A DNA stretch of 64,000 nucleotides. Source: a virus. Below the pieces are notes generated by a model. That model was not told the origin of the DNA. It saw nothing but the letters and a program-made list of their open reading frames with translations, and did no database searches. The stretch spans positions 1 to 64,000 of the IMG/VR virus record IMGVR_UViG_3300042898_001429; one strand, given 5' to 3'. Both the position numbers and the translations under genes were made by a program. Shown here one piece after another: positions 12,945 through 22,150 of this stretch (its first letter is position 1; the number at the start of each line of letters is the position of its first letter).

Positions 12945-13719
12945 TGTTATCGTCTTTCCAACATGTGTTCTTATATGGGCAGGTTTTGCAAGTTTTGCTT
13001 GAGGAGTCTTCCAGCCAAACTGGACGCATCGGTGGAACACCTGACTCTAAGCCTCTTATTACATTTTTGCAACCTGAAAGAATGTCTTCAATGAGTTCTG
13101 GTTGAAACTTTACTGAAAACTCTTTTACTTCTTGTGTGGCTTTCCATTCATATAAAAACACAGCATCGTGAATGCCTAAGCAGTGCATGTATAGGTTTAC
13201 TTGGCGAAGGTGGGTACTGAATGGTTTGCGAACCTTTTTCCACATATCATCAGGACTAGTAGCACTTTGGTACAATTCAAAGTCTTCCATGCGGATGGTT
13301 CCAGCACCAACACTCTTAATCTCAAGGATGGCTTTACCTTTGGAGTCATTGATAATTCCATCAGCATGCCCCATCAATCTGAACTCCTCATCAAGAATGG
13401 GTACTTCAACTGCTTCTAGTACACCTGCATCTGTCAACCATTTCTGCCACTTAGCGTGAATGGCATGACCTTCAGCAAATATGTTTAAAGTCTGAAATGA
13501 CAGAGCACGGTCAGCCTTCTCGTAACCCTTAATGGTGTACCAAGATGAGCGGTTGCACCAATCACGTTTACAAATCTCTGAAGGATGCAGGTGAAGAGTG
13601 TCTCTAGTGCTCTCTAGTTGTTCACGTATAAGTTGCTCTTCAACAACAGGGATAAGCCGATACTTAGAAGTTAAGGACTGCTTGTAGTTGGCTAAGTGCC
13701 ATGGTGTTTTTTCAGACAT
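12937..13719 (-). CDS. Cas4/RecB-like PD-(D/E)XK exonuclease
   Basis: The 260-residue protein carries the Cas4-like nuclease set: an N-terminal cysteine pair (EICKRDWC), a helix with EGHAIHAKWQ, MGHADGII (metal-binding Asp), AILEIKSVG (E-x-K), and a C-terminal CKTCPYKNTC. Cysteines from both ends probably hold a 4Fe-4S cluster, as in Cas4 and AddB. Such phage enzymes act as DNA exonucleases in recombination and end processing. There is no Cas1 or repeat array nearby, so a CRISPR role is not implied. Confidence 0.85.
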   Translation of the reverse strand: MSEKTPWHLANYKQSLTSKYRLIPVVEEQLIREQLESTRDTLHLHPSEICKRDWCNRSSWYTIKGYEKADRALSFQTLNIFAEGHAIHAKWQKWLTDAGVLEAVEVPILDEEFRLMGHADGIINDSKGKAILEIKSVGAGTIRMEDFELYQSATSPDDMWKKVRKPFSTHLRQVNLYMHCLGIHDAVFLYEWKATQEVKEFSVKFQPELIEDILSGCKNVIRGLESGVPPMRPVWLEDSSSKTCKTCPYKNTCWKDDNNE

Positions 13720-14098
13720 TTTTCATTTTTCTATAACTGTTGAGAGCATTTTCCCAAGCATTGGGTGGGATGTTATCTTCGGTCATGACAAAATACAATA
13801 AATCAGACATAGATTCCCATTTATTCTTTTTTGCTGGGTAATCATGCCTGTGTTCATCTACATATTTGCGACGGTACTTAGCGTGTACGTATGGTTTACA
13901 ATTGTCTCTTTTTACTTTTATTGAAAAGACTTCTAAAGACTTGTGCAGATTAGAAAGAGCACCAGAGATTGTCCCGTGGTGTGCCCTTACTTCATACTTG
14001 TCTCTCAAAAGAAGTTGAAGTTCTTTCCAAGTATGTCCGTCTTCTGCTGTTTCAAGAAGTTCTAATAGTTTAGTTGGTACATCAATTTTCGTCGTCAT
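13712..14098 (-). CDS. Winged-helix-like hypothetical protein
   Basis: The first ~70 residues of this 128-residue protein resemble a winged helix: LLELLETAEDGHTWKELQLLL, then HHGTISGALSNLHKS as a recognition helix. The C-terminal half is basic and then helical. It probably binds DNA, placed between two nucleases and RecA. It overlaps both neighbours by 8 and 17 bases. Confidence 0.68.
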   Translation of the reverse strand: MTTKIDVPTKLLELLETAEDGHTWKELQLLLRDKYEVRAHHGTISGALSNLHKSLEVFSIKVKRDNCKPYVHAKYRRKYVDEHRHDYPAKKNKWESMSDLLYFVMTEDNIPPNAWENALNSYRKMKNV

Positions 14099-14417
14099 GT
14101 ATCATCGCCAAAAAATCGTCTTCAACAAGAACCACATAACAACGACCATTGAGGTCAAACTGCAAAATAGGTACACGGTCTTCAATAATCGCACGTTCTC
14201 TCAATTCTCGTAAATCAACTTCTTTGAGAGTAATGCTTTTAGTTCCAATTGTCAATTTGTTTTCAATAAGAAATTCTGTAGACCGTACATCATTCTTTCT
14301 TAACCAAAATGAACCTGAGCCAGCGTTACGACTACCGTTGTATGTAGTTGCTGAACGCTTCTCCTGTTTGCGGGACTTCTTCATGATGTCCCTGCGGTCA
14401 TCAGCCCCTAGGGTCAT
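14082..14417 (-). CDS. Resolvase/PD-(D/E)XK-like small nuclease
   Basis: A 111-residue protein with the pattern of small phage resolvase-like nucleases: basic start (KSRKQEKR), GSRNAGSGSFWLRKNDV with the acidic residue, TEFLIENKLT as the E-x-K strand, then LRELRERAIIEDRVPILQF. These enzymes cut branched or damaged DNA. The ATG at 14417 overlaps the recA stop (ATGA). An in-frame ATG at 14384 with AGGGA upstream could be the real start. The assignment is by pattern only. Confidence 0.65.
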   Translation of the reverse strand: MTLGADDRRDIMKKSRKQEKRSATTYNGSRNAGSGSFWLRKNDVRSTEFLIENKLTIGTKSITLKEVDLRELRERAIIEDRVPILQFDLNGRCYVVLVEDDFLAMIHDDEN

Positions 14418-15442
14418 ACCTCAATACCAAAGTGTTTCATCACGGCTACACGTAGTTCCTCTTGCATACCTAAATCTGCACGGAAAGCCAATAGCATTGC
14501 TTCCTTACCTTGCCAGCGTTGTTCACTGTAAGAGTAGTACGCACCAGCACGGGTAATGATATCTACAGAAGCGGCAATGTTTACCATGTCCTTGACGGTA
14601 TCAAAGTCACCAAATTCAAATCCTGGAACAGAACTGAAGTAAAAGTCAACAATGGATGACTTGTTAGGAGAGAACGTTTTGTTCTTGAGGGTACGACCTT
14701 TAATGGACTGCCCAACAGTTTCGTCCTTCTGCTTCAACCATTCATCACGCTTAACTTCCACACGGCAGAAGTAATGGAAGTTCTTTGCCTTACCACCTGG
14801 AGTTGTGCGAGGGTCACCCCACATCACACCAATCTTGTCACGCCACTGGTTAATCATGATTCCTGTGCAACCACGCTCTTCATGAATCATTGAGCGCTTC
14901 TGTGCTTTAGAAGCCTTACGGAAGAACTTTCCAGTAAGACGAGCACCAAGTCCCATGGTGAACTCTTCCATGGTCTTCTCCATCTCATCGCCTGGGATGA
15001 GTGCTGGAAGAGAGTCAATAACAATCATGTCTACTGCACGAGCGTCCATAACACGGATGACGAGGTCATATACCTGCTCCATAAGGTTGGTCTCTACAAC
15101 CCACAAGCGGTCAAGGTCTACACCAATAGCCTTTGCGTATTCAGGTACATACTCTTCAGCCGCAACCCACATGGCTGTAAAGTTTGGGTCAAGTGCTTGG
15201 TTAGCCGCAATGGTCTTGTATGCCATAGCAGTCTTACCTGATGACTCTTCTCCAATGATTTCACTCCATTGGTTTACAGGCCAACCTCCTCCCAACATAA
15301 GGTCAAATGCAAGGACTCCTGTAGTGATGCGAGTCATTTCTTGATTAACAGCACTCCCTTTGACAATGATGTCGTCCCCATACTTCTTCTGAATAGAAGA
15401 GATGATGGATGACAATGATTCGTGTATTACTTCTGGTGGCAT
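14414..15442 (-). CDS. recA: RecA-family recombinase
   Basis: The 342-residue product has the Walker A motif GEESSGKT at 64-71, the catalytic Glu region (AAEEYVPEYA), Walker B VDMIVIDSLPAL and an L2-like region with MINQWRDKIGVMWGDP and GGKA. It forms ATP-dependent filaments on single-stranded DNA for homologous strand exchange and recombination-dependent replication. The length is close to bacterial RecA, but the sequence has the style of phage RecA/UvsX-like proteins. It sits among nucleases and upstream of the polymerase. Confidence 0.92.
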   Translation of the reverse strand: MPPEVIHESLSSIISSIQKKYGDDIIVKGSAVNQEMTRITTGVLAFDLMLGGGWPVNQWSEIIGEESSGKTAMAYKTIAANQALDPNFTAMWVAAEEYVPEYAKAIGVDLDRLWVVETNLMEQVYDLVIRVMDARAVDMIVIDSLPALIPGDEMEKTMEEFTMGLGARLTGKFFRKASKAQKRSMIHEERGCTGIMINQWRDKIGVMWGDPRTTPGGKAKNFHYFCRVEVKRDEWLKQKDETVGQSIKGRTLKNKTFSPNKSSIVDFYFSSVPGFEFGDFDTVKDMVNIAASVDIITRAGAYYSYSEQRWQGKEAMLLAFRADLGMQEELRVAVMKHFGIEV

Positions 15443-15451
15443 TGTTACTTT

Positions 15452-15802
15452 CTATGACCAACTGGATTGGTCTGCTTGTGAATACATCCCGTTCCAACCA
15501 CACTCGTAACAACGAGGGGCTGGATTAAGATTGGTTGAACCTGTGCGGGTAAATAGATAACCACTACCGCAGTCGGGACAGTTTGCGTTTTCAGTACGAG
15601 CCGCTTTGCCACCTTTTGTAGCATTTGAGCGTAGGTAATCTGAAAGAGTTGCGTCTTCTGACATTACGTTAGGGTTTGATACAACAGCACCACTAGATGT
15701 GTTTGTCTGTTGAAAATTCAAGGGTGTGTTTACGGGAGGTAAATTGGTTCGTGGAGGTGTTGGTTTTTCTCCAGCCAGTTTCTTGGACCACCAGTCAGTC
15801 AT
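15452..15802 (-). CDS. Zinc-ribbon hypothetical protein
   Basis: A 116-residue protein with a Pro/Asn/Thr-rich disordered N-terminal half and a C-terminal zinc ribbon (CPDCGSGY ... RCYECGW). The start ATG at 15802 overlaps the upstream gene and has GGAAG 7 bases before it. It could be a small nucleic-acid binding accessory for RecA or the polymerase (inference from position). Confidence 0.75.
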   Translation of the reverse strand: MTDWWSKKLAGEKPTPPRTNLPPVNTPLNFQQTNTSSGAVVSNPNVMSEDATLSDYLRSNATKGGKAARTENANCPDCGSGYLFTRTGSTNLNPAPRCYECGWNGMYSQADQSSWS

Positions 15803-16157
15803 ATTGTTCTTCCATATCATCTAATTGTTCATCGGACATAATTACCCCTATGTGCCCATTCTCTAACATTTTGTTGATGAGGGCAATACTGAAAACAGTA
15901 AGAGCATTAGCAAAATCTTCAGCAGGGGAAGTAATCTTATCAGTGGATTCCAGGAAGTCAACAAACCAATCGGAGGCTTCCCTGACCTCATCTAGTATCC
16001 CTGACGACGCCACCATGACCCAACGGGAAAGAACGTCCATAATCTCTAGTTCTTGGACTTCCTCAGAAGGTGTAGCAAAACCCATGGACCTTGCAATCAT
16101 TTGGCCTTCTGTTGCAGAAAGCATTAAATAAAACATTCTCTGTTCAACTTCAAGCAT
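15795..16157 (-). CDS. Helical hypothetical protein
   Basis: A 120-residue acidic helical protein (MLEVEQRMFYLMLSATEG...) with a hydrophobic stretch around residues 85-97 (ALTVFSIALINKML), too short and polar at its borders to be clearly transmembrane. It overlaps the polymerase gene stop/start by one base. Function unknown. Confidence 0.68.
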   Translation of the reverse strand: MLEVEQRMFYLMLSATEGQMIARSMGFATPSEEVQELEIMDVLSRWVMVASSGILDEVREASDWFVDFLESTDKITSPAEDFANALTVFSIALINKMLENGHIGVIMSDEQLDDMEEQYD

Positions 16158-18220
16158 TATCCTTTTGCCTCTGACCAGTTGGAAGCGTTGTGATACGAAA
16201 CCATGAGGGGCACTCCCTTTATTACGTTACCATTTCCCATGGCAGTAATGAACGGGTCAATAATTGAATCTAGTTCTTCACAAGGAACTGCGGCTACCAA
16301 TTCGTCATGAACCTGTACCAGCATCTTTACATTGGTACCTGAGAGGTCACGGGCAATGTTAATCATTGCTTGCTTACATAGGTCAGCGGCTGACCCTTGT
16401 ACCACGGCATTTACAGCCTGACGTTCGGCACGAGCACGGTTTTCTTTATCACTGGAAAGGAGGTCAGGAAGTCTGCGCCTACGACCTGACAATGTGGTGA
16501 CATAGCCCAGCCTTCTGCCCTCAGCCACTACTTCTTGTTTCCAAGCAGTTAGACCAGCGAACTGACGGTAATACTCTTGAATCATTTCTTGAGCCTGCTC
16601 AAACGGGATGCCCGTAGTACGTGCCAGTTTCCCTGGACCGCCTCCATAGGCTGTAAGGAAGTTAACCCCTTTACCAATCTGGCGTTCTTCACTTGTTACG
16701 TCTTCTATTTTCTTCTTAAACAAAAGGGCTGCCGCACCCGTGTGAATATCAATGTTGTTATTGAACACATGCAGTAGTTCTTTATCTTGTGAATACATTG
16801 CCATAACCCTGAGTTCAATTTGGTCATAGTCAGCCACAATCAAGGTGTGCCCCTTGGGGGCTACAAACAAACTACGGATGTTTGAGTCTCGTGGGATGTT
16901 TTGGAGGTTGGGGTCACTAGAAGACAAACGCCCTGTTGCTGTGCGGTGTAAGTGGAACGAAGGATGCAGTCTGCTTTTGTACAGGCGAGGAAGCATGCCA
17001 TCAACAAAAGTTGATTTAAGTTTCTGTGTTTCTGACCATTGGATTAGAAGTTCAATCGCTGGGTGTTCTGCTTCAAGGTGTCGTAGGGTTTCCTCATCTA
17101 CTGAAGGCATGCCACCCTTAGTCAACTTGTAAGGCTTTAATCCTAAGCCACCCTCACGCTTCTTGTTAAATAAGAACTCTTGCTTTTGCTTGGTGGAGTC
17201 AGGGTTAAAACCTGCTGGAGTAAACTCGTGAAGAGCCAACAAAGTGTCACGCATCTTCCCGTCTAACTCTTTACCTAGTAACTGCATATTACGGTGGTCA
17301 ACGGGTATTCCCTCGTTTTCCATGTGCATCAAGATATGTAGCACTTCTGTGTCTTGATAGAAAGAATTAACTAGCGCAGTGTCCTGCTTAACCTTTTTCC
17401 ATAACCGTGTGTACAACATCCACGTCCAGCGAACATCAAGGTGAACGTAGTTAACTGCTTTGGTGAATGGAACAGAAGTAATGAACTTACCTAGTTTTCC
17501 ATCTCGTTCGTACGCATTATGTTTGCCATAGTTGTGCATAATAATGTTTTCTAATGAATAAGACATGAGGTTCTCATTCACTAAGTGTTGTAGCAACATG
17601 GTGTCTGCGTACAAACCTGGTGGTATTTCTCCGTAGTACTTACAAATGCTACGTGCGTCAAACTTTACGTTATGCCCAATCTTTACAAGGTCACTAAAGA
17701 AGAGTGGGCGCAAAGCCTCAAAGACATCTGACCGAGACAACTGTGGTGGTGCCTCTCCGTATACGGCTGGTCTGTGGTATTTAAGTTTTGCCATGGACTC
17801 TTGTCCATTTTTAAGAATCTTGCGATATCCAGGTGGTGGAACTGTTGAACCATCACCTATCTCTTCAGGCTCTATGATTTCCCCTAGTGGGTGACCCATG
17901 GGGATAGCCCATGACTTACCTTGTGTAGCAATGCCTATCCAAAAGACATCATTGCGTAAAGGGTCAACTGCAAGCATCCCACGATACTTTGCTTCAAAGT
18001 TCTCGTGAGCACGGCGCTGAATCTCAGGGCTAGGATTCTTCAAAGAAGTAACATGCTTTTTCCACGCATTCTCCATGGCATCCACCATGTCGGGATGTCT
18101 CTCTAAGATTCCCCGTGTCTCAACGTCAAAGGCAAAAGCACCAACCTGCTGCACATCGGCAACAAGTTGATGAATTTGCGATATTGATGTAACAACAAAG
18201 GGAGCGTCTCCCTCTGCCAT
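16157..18220 (-). CDS. polA: Family A DNA polymerase with 3'-5' exonuclease
   Basis: A 687-residue DNA polymerase I type enzyme. The N-terminal DEDD exonuclease is seen in FAFDVETRG (about 27-36) and KIGHNVKFDARS. Polymerase motifs follow: TGRLSSSDPNLQNIP, motif A VADYDQIELRV, motif B RQIGKGVNFLTAYG and motif C VQVHDELVAAVP. The 5' nuclease domain of bacterial Pol I is absent, as in other phage replicases. It should be the replicative polymerase of this phage, working with the DnaB-like helicase, primase and ssDNA-binding protein encoded just upstream. Confidence 0.95.
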   Translation of the reverse strand: MAEGDAPFVVTSISQIHQLVADVQQVGAFAFDVETRGILERHPDMVDAMENAWKKHVTSLKNPSPEIQRRAHENFEAKYRGMLAVDPLRNDVFWIGIATQGKSWAIPMGHPLGEIIEPEEIGDGSTVPPPGYRKILKNGQESMAKLKYHRPAVYGEAPPQLSRSDVFEALRPLFFSDLVKIGHNVKFDARSICKYYGEIPPGLYADTMLLQHLVNENLMSYSLENIIMHNYGKHNAYERDGKLGKFITSVPFTKAVNYVHLDVRWTWMLYTRLWKKVKQDTALVNSFYQDTEVLHILMHMENEGIPVDHRNMQLLGKELDGKMRDTLLALHEFTPAGFNPDSTKQKQEFLFNKKREGGLGLKPYKLTKGGMPSVDEETLRHLEAEHPAIELLIQWSETQKLKSTFVDGMLPRLYKSRLHPSFHLHRTATGRLSSSDPNLQNIPRDSNIRSLFVAPKGHTLIVADYDQIELRVMAMYSQDKELLHVFNNNIDIHTGAAALLFKKKIEDVTSEERQIGKGVNFLTAYGGGPGKLARTTGIPFEQAQEMIQEYYRQFAGLTAWKQEVVAEGRRLGYVTTLSGRRRRLPDLLSSDKENRARAERQAVNAVVQGSAADLCKQAMINIARDLSGTNVKMLVQVHDELVAAVPCEELDSIIDPFITAMGNGNVIKGVPLMVSYHNASNWSEAKG

Positions 18221-18870
18221 TAGTCTACTTCGTTGGCAATCTCAATAAGGTCTTTACGAGATGGGATAGAAATGATGTCAGCAGTGTAAGCACGGCTCAC
18301 AAGAGACTTCAATTCTGCATCATCAATCTCTGAGATTCCCCACTCTTCAAGGTCACGGTCTTTTACCAACTGGTGGCTGGTTGCTGTTGTAGCGCCCTTA
18401 CCAGTCTTGCTTACTGCCCAGTACTGCTTAGTAAGAGGACCTGTGCGTGGGTCTGTGTGGAAGTTCTTTAGTTGGTCAATGACACGTGGTCCGACTTCGT
18501 ATGACTTGATAGAAGGTTCTTCGCCTGCAACAAGTAGTGCAACATTGAATGCAATACGAACTGAAGGGCGGTCACCAGAGTCACAAAGTGGGCAACCCTT
18601 ATCATCAAACTCTCCGATGCATACGAAAGACTTTTGTCCTTGACGCTCAATCCAATGCTGACGCCATGAAGCGTAAGGCTCATCGTTTAGAAACTTAATG
18701 ATTTGTGGTTCATCAGCAATCTTCAGACGCTGTGCAAATGGTGAGTCTGCGTTCTTGACTGCGTCAACGCTTCCCCAACCACCACGAACAAGCGTGCGTG
18801 CTTGTGGTTTCTCTGTCATTGTTTCTTCCTGTTCTTCAGACACCATATCTGTTTCATCATACTTACCCAT
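18220..18870 (-). CDS. Single-stranded DNA-binding-like protein
   Basis: A 216-residue protein with a WRQHWIERQGQKSFVCIGE segment, a small zinc site (C...GCPLCDSGD) and a beta-rich core, a layout seen in T7/T4-like and actinophage ssDNA-binding proteins. The C-terminal end is acidic but short. The ATG at 18870 (MGKYDETDM) follows GGAAA and begins one base after the upstream stop; a longer in-frame start is less plausible. It lies directly before polA, where it would coat template strands. Confidence 0.7.
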   Translation of the reverse strand: MGKYDETDMVSEEQEETMTEKPQARTLVRGGWGSVDAVKNADSPFAQRLKIADEPQIIKFLNDEPYASWRQHWIERQGQKSFVCIGEFDDKGCPLCDSGDRPSVRIAFNVALLVAGEEPSIKSYEVGPRVIDQLKNFHTDPRTGPLTKQYWAVSKTGKGATTATSHQLVKDRDLEEWGISEIDDAELKSLVSRAYTADIISIPSRKDLIEIANEVD

Positions 18871-18871
18871 A

Positions 18872-19324
18872 TTAACGTTTCCAATTCTCTTGAATGTATT
18901 GCTTAAAGCCGTCCCAATCACCTTTGTGTGGTTCAGCGATGTTGTATTGTGCCACAGCATCTATGAGCGTGTCAAGTTGTTGTTGTGTATAAAGACGACG
19001 ACCCTTTGACGCTTTCCCTGGAATTTGTGGCATGTTTGGTGGAGGAGTTCTGAAACTGGATTTTGGTATCCAGCCATTGCTCTCCCACATTCTTACTGTA
19101 ACGCTACTTTTACCTAGCGCTTTACAGACTTCACCAATGGTGTACATCATTAAACGTTCACCACCGATTATGTACTCCTTACCCTTTGCACCGTTGTAAC
19201 GGTCTTCTAGGTGGGAGTTAGTTATCTTAACAGATGTGGGGCGGTTTTTAGGCTCACGCTTTCCTGGAAAATTAGGAAGGTCGCCAAACAACCCCATAAA
19301 GTTATCTAGACCTTCAGTGCCCAT
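18872..19324 (-). CDS. MerR-like helix-turn-helix protein
   Basis: Residues ~60-125 hold a MerR-type winged helix: YTIGEVCKALGKSSVTVRMWESNGWIP then GRRLYTQQQLDTLI. The N-terminal ~55 residues and the C-terminal tail (GDWDGFKQYIQENW) are extra. MerR-type proteins bind DNA as dimers; this one has no obvious effector domain, so it may be a phage regulator or a DNA-binding replication factor. It overlaps the upstream gene by 19 bases. Confidence 0.82.
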   Translation of the reverse strand: MGTEGLDNFMGLFGDLPNFPGKREPKNRPTSVKITNSHLEDRYNGAKGKEYIIGGERLMMYTIGEVCKALGKSSVTVRMWESNGWIPKSSFRTPPPNMPQIPGKASKGRRLYTQQQLDTLIDAVAQYNIAEPHKGDWDGFKQYIQENWKR

Positions 19325-19692
19325 GATTCTTTTTCTGTGTAAAAACCTTGAACTTCTTCTTCTTTATCTTTGTTAGCCCATACGTAGCCAAGAAGTTTGT
19401 CTTCATCTAGAATTTCTACAACTTTTTTAAGGTCTTCCCAAATGCCTAGGCTTCTAGCCCATTGTTCTGCGGCATCAATGTTAAAAGAACGGCTAACACG
19501 ACGCTCGTACTTTAACTCTATAGAACCAGCCCCATACCAAAGATGGCCTTTGTCGTCTTCGTATCCATTTTCTTGGATTGCTTTTACTAATTCTGTTCGC
19601 ATCTCATTTTGACGTTTAGTCAATGCTTCAATGCCTTCTTTAGACTTTTTAAATTCTTGTGCTAATCGCTCGTAATAGTCTGGTGTTGTCAT
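19306..19692 (-). CDS. Helical hypothetical protein
   Basis: A 128-residue charged protein. It starts with a helix (YYERLAQEFKKSKEGIEALTKRQNEMRTELVKAI), followed by a beta-like section (GHLWYGAGSIELKYERRVSRSF) and another helix. The layout resembles small phage proteins that sit beside SNF2 helicases and may contact them, but no activity is known. Confidence 0.7.
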   Translation of the reverse strand: MTTPDYYERLAQEFKKSKEGIEALTKRQNEMRTELVKAIQENGYEDDKGHLWYGAGSIELKYERRVSRSFNIDAAEQWARSLGIWEDLKKVVEILDEDKLLGYVWANKDKEEEVQGFYTEKESWALKV

Positions 19693-19694
19693 AT

Positions 19695-21251
19695 TTATAC
19701 CTCTGAGTGGCTTAGGAACTCGGATAGTGTACCAAGGTTCAGGTCAAATTTACCCTGGCTGTCATACCCCTTGTCAATAAACGCTTTATTAATTTCTCGT
19801 TTTTGTTGGAGCATCTCGTATTGACGTTCTTCAATAGAACCCTTCATTACGAATGATACGACTGTAACATGCGGGTGTACCGACGATAGTCGGATAATGC
19901 GGGCTTCTCTTTGGTCCAGTTTTCCAGCAGACCAAGGTAAATCGTAAGAGATAAGGTAATTGGCTTGTGGTAAGTCCACCCCGTAACCTCCCGCATCAGA
20001 GGATAAAAAGAGCCGAACGCCATCCTCGGTTGCGAACTTTTGCTTTGCAGCATCTCTCTGGTCTGCACCCATACCACCCATGAAGAGTACGCTCTCCGTA
20101 AGTCCCTTAGTTGCTTCCTGGATAATCCGTAGGTTTTTCTTAAAGAACGAGAATAAAACAACTTTGTTAGTTGGGTCTTCATTTAATACATCCTCAATGT
20201 AATTGACAACTGTGTCTAGTTTGGGTGTCTTATAGGTCTCGGGGAGCCATCCTTCCGAAAGGATTCGGGAGGCGTATGCACTTCCCTCAGTGTTTTGAGT
20301 AGGGTCGTCAAACGCTTTGGCTGACTCCACCACCAACCTAGGATTATCGCAGAGCATACGTAATACAGTAAGCCTAGACATAATTTGACCTTGTGCTTCA
20401 TTTCCTTGTCCCCCGTGATAGTGCGACCAAAGGTCAAATGACCTTCCATGACTTGTTATTGCTTTTTGAATTTCGGCTAAGAGGTCAGCCGCAATACGTT
20501 CGTATACACCAGCAGTGCCGTTGTCAAACTGAACAGGGATTACTTGCGTAATGACTTCAGGAAGTTGGTCCTTGATGTCATCTCGTGTCTTACGAACCAT
20601 TGCTTCTGACATTGAGTCATTGAGTTGTTTTAAGTTACGGTATCTGGTTGGTTTACCAAAGTGGTCACGAACAATAAAAGTTCTGTCAAACACATCAAAC
20701 TTACCTAATACTGAATTATCTACAAATTGCATAATTGAAAACAGTTCTTCTGGTTTATTTTCAATTGGTTGACCTGTTAATGCAAAACGATAGTGACACT
20801 TAGCCCCTAGTTTTTTAAGCATCTTAGAACGCTTAGAAGTAAATGACTTGATGATTGTGGCTTCATCTATGACCATGGCGTTAAAACGCATGGCTTCCCA
20901 TTGTGCCAAGTCTTTAGTAAGGCTTTCAGGATTAACAATAATATACTGACAACCTATGGACAGTCTCCATAGTTTCTCACGTTGCTTAGGGTTTCCGTCA
21001 ATAACAATTGCTCTAGATGTAGTGAACTTGTTTATCTCCCGAAGCCATTGGTACTTGAGACTGCTTGGAACAACTACACATACTTTACTAATCTCGTTGT
21101 CATCAATTAAAGATTCAATAGTAGAAAGTGTTGTAGGAGTTTTACCAGCACCCATAACCATGGCAAGAAGCATCTGCCCCCGCTCTACCATCCGCTCACT
21201 TGCTTCTTGTTGAAAAGGGTAGAGAGTTCCTATGAAGGTCACAGAACCCAT
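19695..21251 (-). CDS. SNF2-family (superfamily 2) helicase/translocase
   Basis: The 518-residue protein has the SF2 motif set: Q-like YPFQQEAS, motif I MVMGAGKTPTT, Ia VVVPSSLKYQWLRE, II VIDEATII (DEAT box), III ALTGQPIEN, then domain 2 with KVVLFSFFKKNL, SSDAGGYGVDLPQA and motif VI REARIIRL. SNF2-type phage enzymes move on double-stranded DNA and aid replication, recombination or transcription. The last residues lie over the start of the primase gene by 13 bases. Confidence 0.92.
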   Translation of the reverse strand: MGSVTFIGTLYPFQQEASERMVERGQMLLAMVMGAGKTPTTLSTIESLIDDNEISKVCVVVPSSLKYQWLREINKFTTSRAIVIDGNPKQREKLWRLSIGCQYIIVNPESLTKDLAQWEAMRFNAMVIDEATIIKSFTSKRSKMLKKLGAKCHYRFALTGQPIENKPEELFSIMQFVDNSVLGKFDVFDRTFIVRDHFGKPTRYRNLKQLNDSMSEAMVRKTRDDIKDQLPEVITQVIPVQFDNGTAGVYERIAADLLAEIQKAITSHGRSFDLWSHYHGGQGNEAQGQIMSRLTVLRMLCDNPRLVVESAKAFDDPTQNTEGSAYASRILSEGWLPETYKTPKLDTVVNYIEDVLNEDPTNKVVLFSFFKKNLRIIQEATKGLTESVLFMGGMGADQRDAAKQKFATEDGVRLFLSSDAGGYGVDLPQANYLISYDLPWSAGKLDQREARIIRLSSVHPHVTVVSFVMKGSIEERQYEMLQQKREINKAFIDKGYDSQGKFDLNLGTLSEFLSHSEV

Positions 21252-22150
21252 CCAGGGATTGCAGTAGCAGTACTGATTGCGTCAAATATCTCTTCGTCTG
21301 CCATGTCACCTATGTCTTTTGCTTTTGTGTTCTTATAGTTTAACCATAAAACACCATCATCAAATCGTGGCAACGTTTTAAATAACATCTTGTTGGCTTT
21401 TAGCCCAGCCTCATCATTGTCCATTGCCACAATTACTTTGGATGCAACGGAGTTAAGCAAACTAAGTTGCTCTGTGCTGACATAGGAACCAAACGTTGCT
21501 AAGCCCTGTACACCTGTTGTAATGGACGCTAAGCGCACAACATCTAATGGTGACTCTAGAAGTACCGCTGGTTTGTTTAAGAACTTCTCAATGCCAAACA
21601 GGGTGTGGCTCTTCTTAATACCAATCGGGTAGTTACGAACCCAATCAGTCTTCTTAGACTGCCAACCCATTAGGTGGCCCATAGGAGACACAATAGGGAT
21701 TACCCACGACTTGTTCAAAGTATCCCATCGGATACCATAAGAGCGTGCAACAGATGCCTCTAAATTCCTGTTGTACAAATAAGATGCTGGTACTTCATCA
21801 AAGCGACTGTATGAAATCCAATCAATCTCTGGTTCAGGTTCAGGAAGATTCTCACGACCAATCCTGCTGAGGCTTGAGTTAATTAAAAATGAATGAACAT
21901 CAATAAGAGATGCTTCATCCCCAGTCAGCATAGAAATTAAACCTACGAGAGTTCCACGTCCTCCGCATGAATAACAAATCCATAAGCCAGTCTCTGCGTT
22001 CATAGACCATGATGGTGACCTATCAATGTGTCCAGTGCGTTCTAAGTGAACAGGGCAGCGTCCTGATATTTCACGTTCACCTGCGTTAGTAACTTCAACA
22101 CCAAGGTCAATTAAGACACTTTGAATGTCAGTAGTACCAGTTGCCGTCAT
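21239..22150 (-). CDS. DnaG-like primase (zinc finger and TOPRIM)
   Basis: A 303-residue primase. The N-terminal zinc-binding domain has CPVHLERTGH ... LWICYSCGGRG (C-H-C-C), then an RNA polymerase-like region (PASYLYNRNLEASVARSYGIR, WVIPIVSPMGHLMGWQSKK) and a TOPRIM core (VIVAMDNDEAGLKAN). It makes RNA primers for lagging-strand synthesis. The ATG at 22150 lies inside the helicase gene end; a longer in-frame start is possible but lies deeper in that gene. The gene pairs with the DnaB-like helicase. Confidence 0.88.
   Translation of the reverse strand: MTATGTTDIQSVLIDLGVEVTNAGEREISGRCPVHLERTGHIDRSPSWSMNAETGLWICYSCGGRGTLVGLISMLTGDEASLIDVHSFLINSSLSRIGRENLPEPEPEIDWISYSRFDEVPASYLYNRNLEASVARSYGIRWDTLNKSWVIPIVSPMGHLMGWQSKKTDWVRNYPIGIKKSHTLFGIEKFLNKPAVLLESPLDVVRLASITTGVQGLATFGSYVSTEQLSLLNSVASKVIVAMDNDEAGLKANKMLFKTLPRFDDGVLWLNYKNTKAKDIGDMADEEIFDAISTATAIPGWVL

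Noticed and set aside
12937-13719. Cas4-like protein as sign of a CRISPR system
   Set aside because: No repeat-spacer array, Cas1 or Cas2 is present. Stand-alone Cas4-like exonucleases are common in phage recombination modules.
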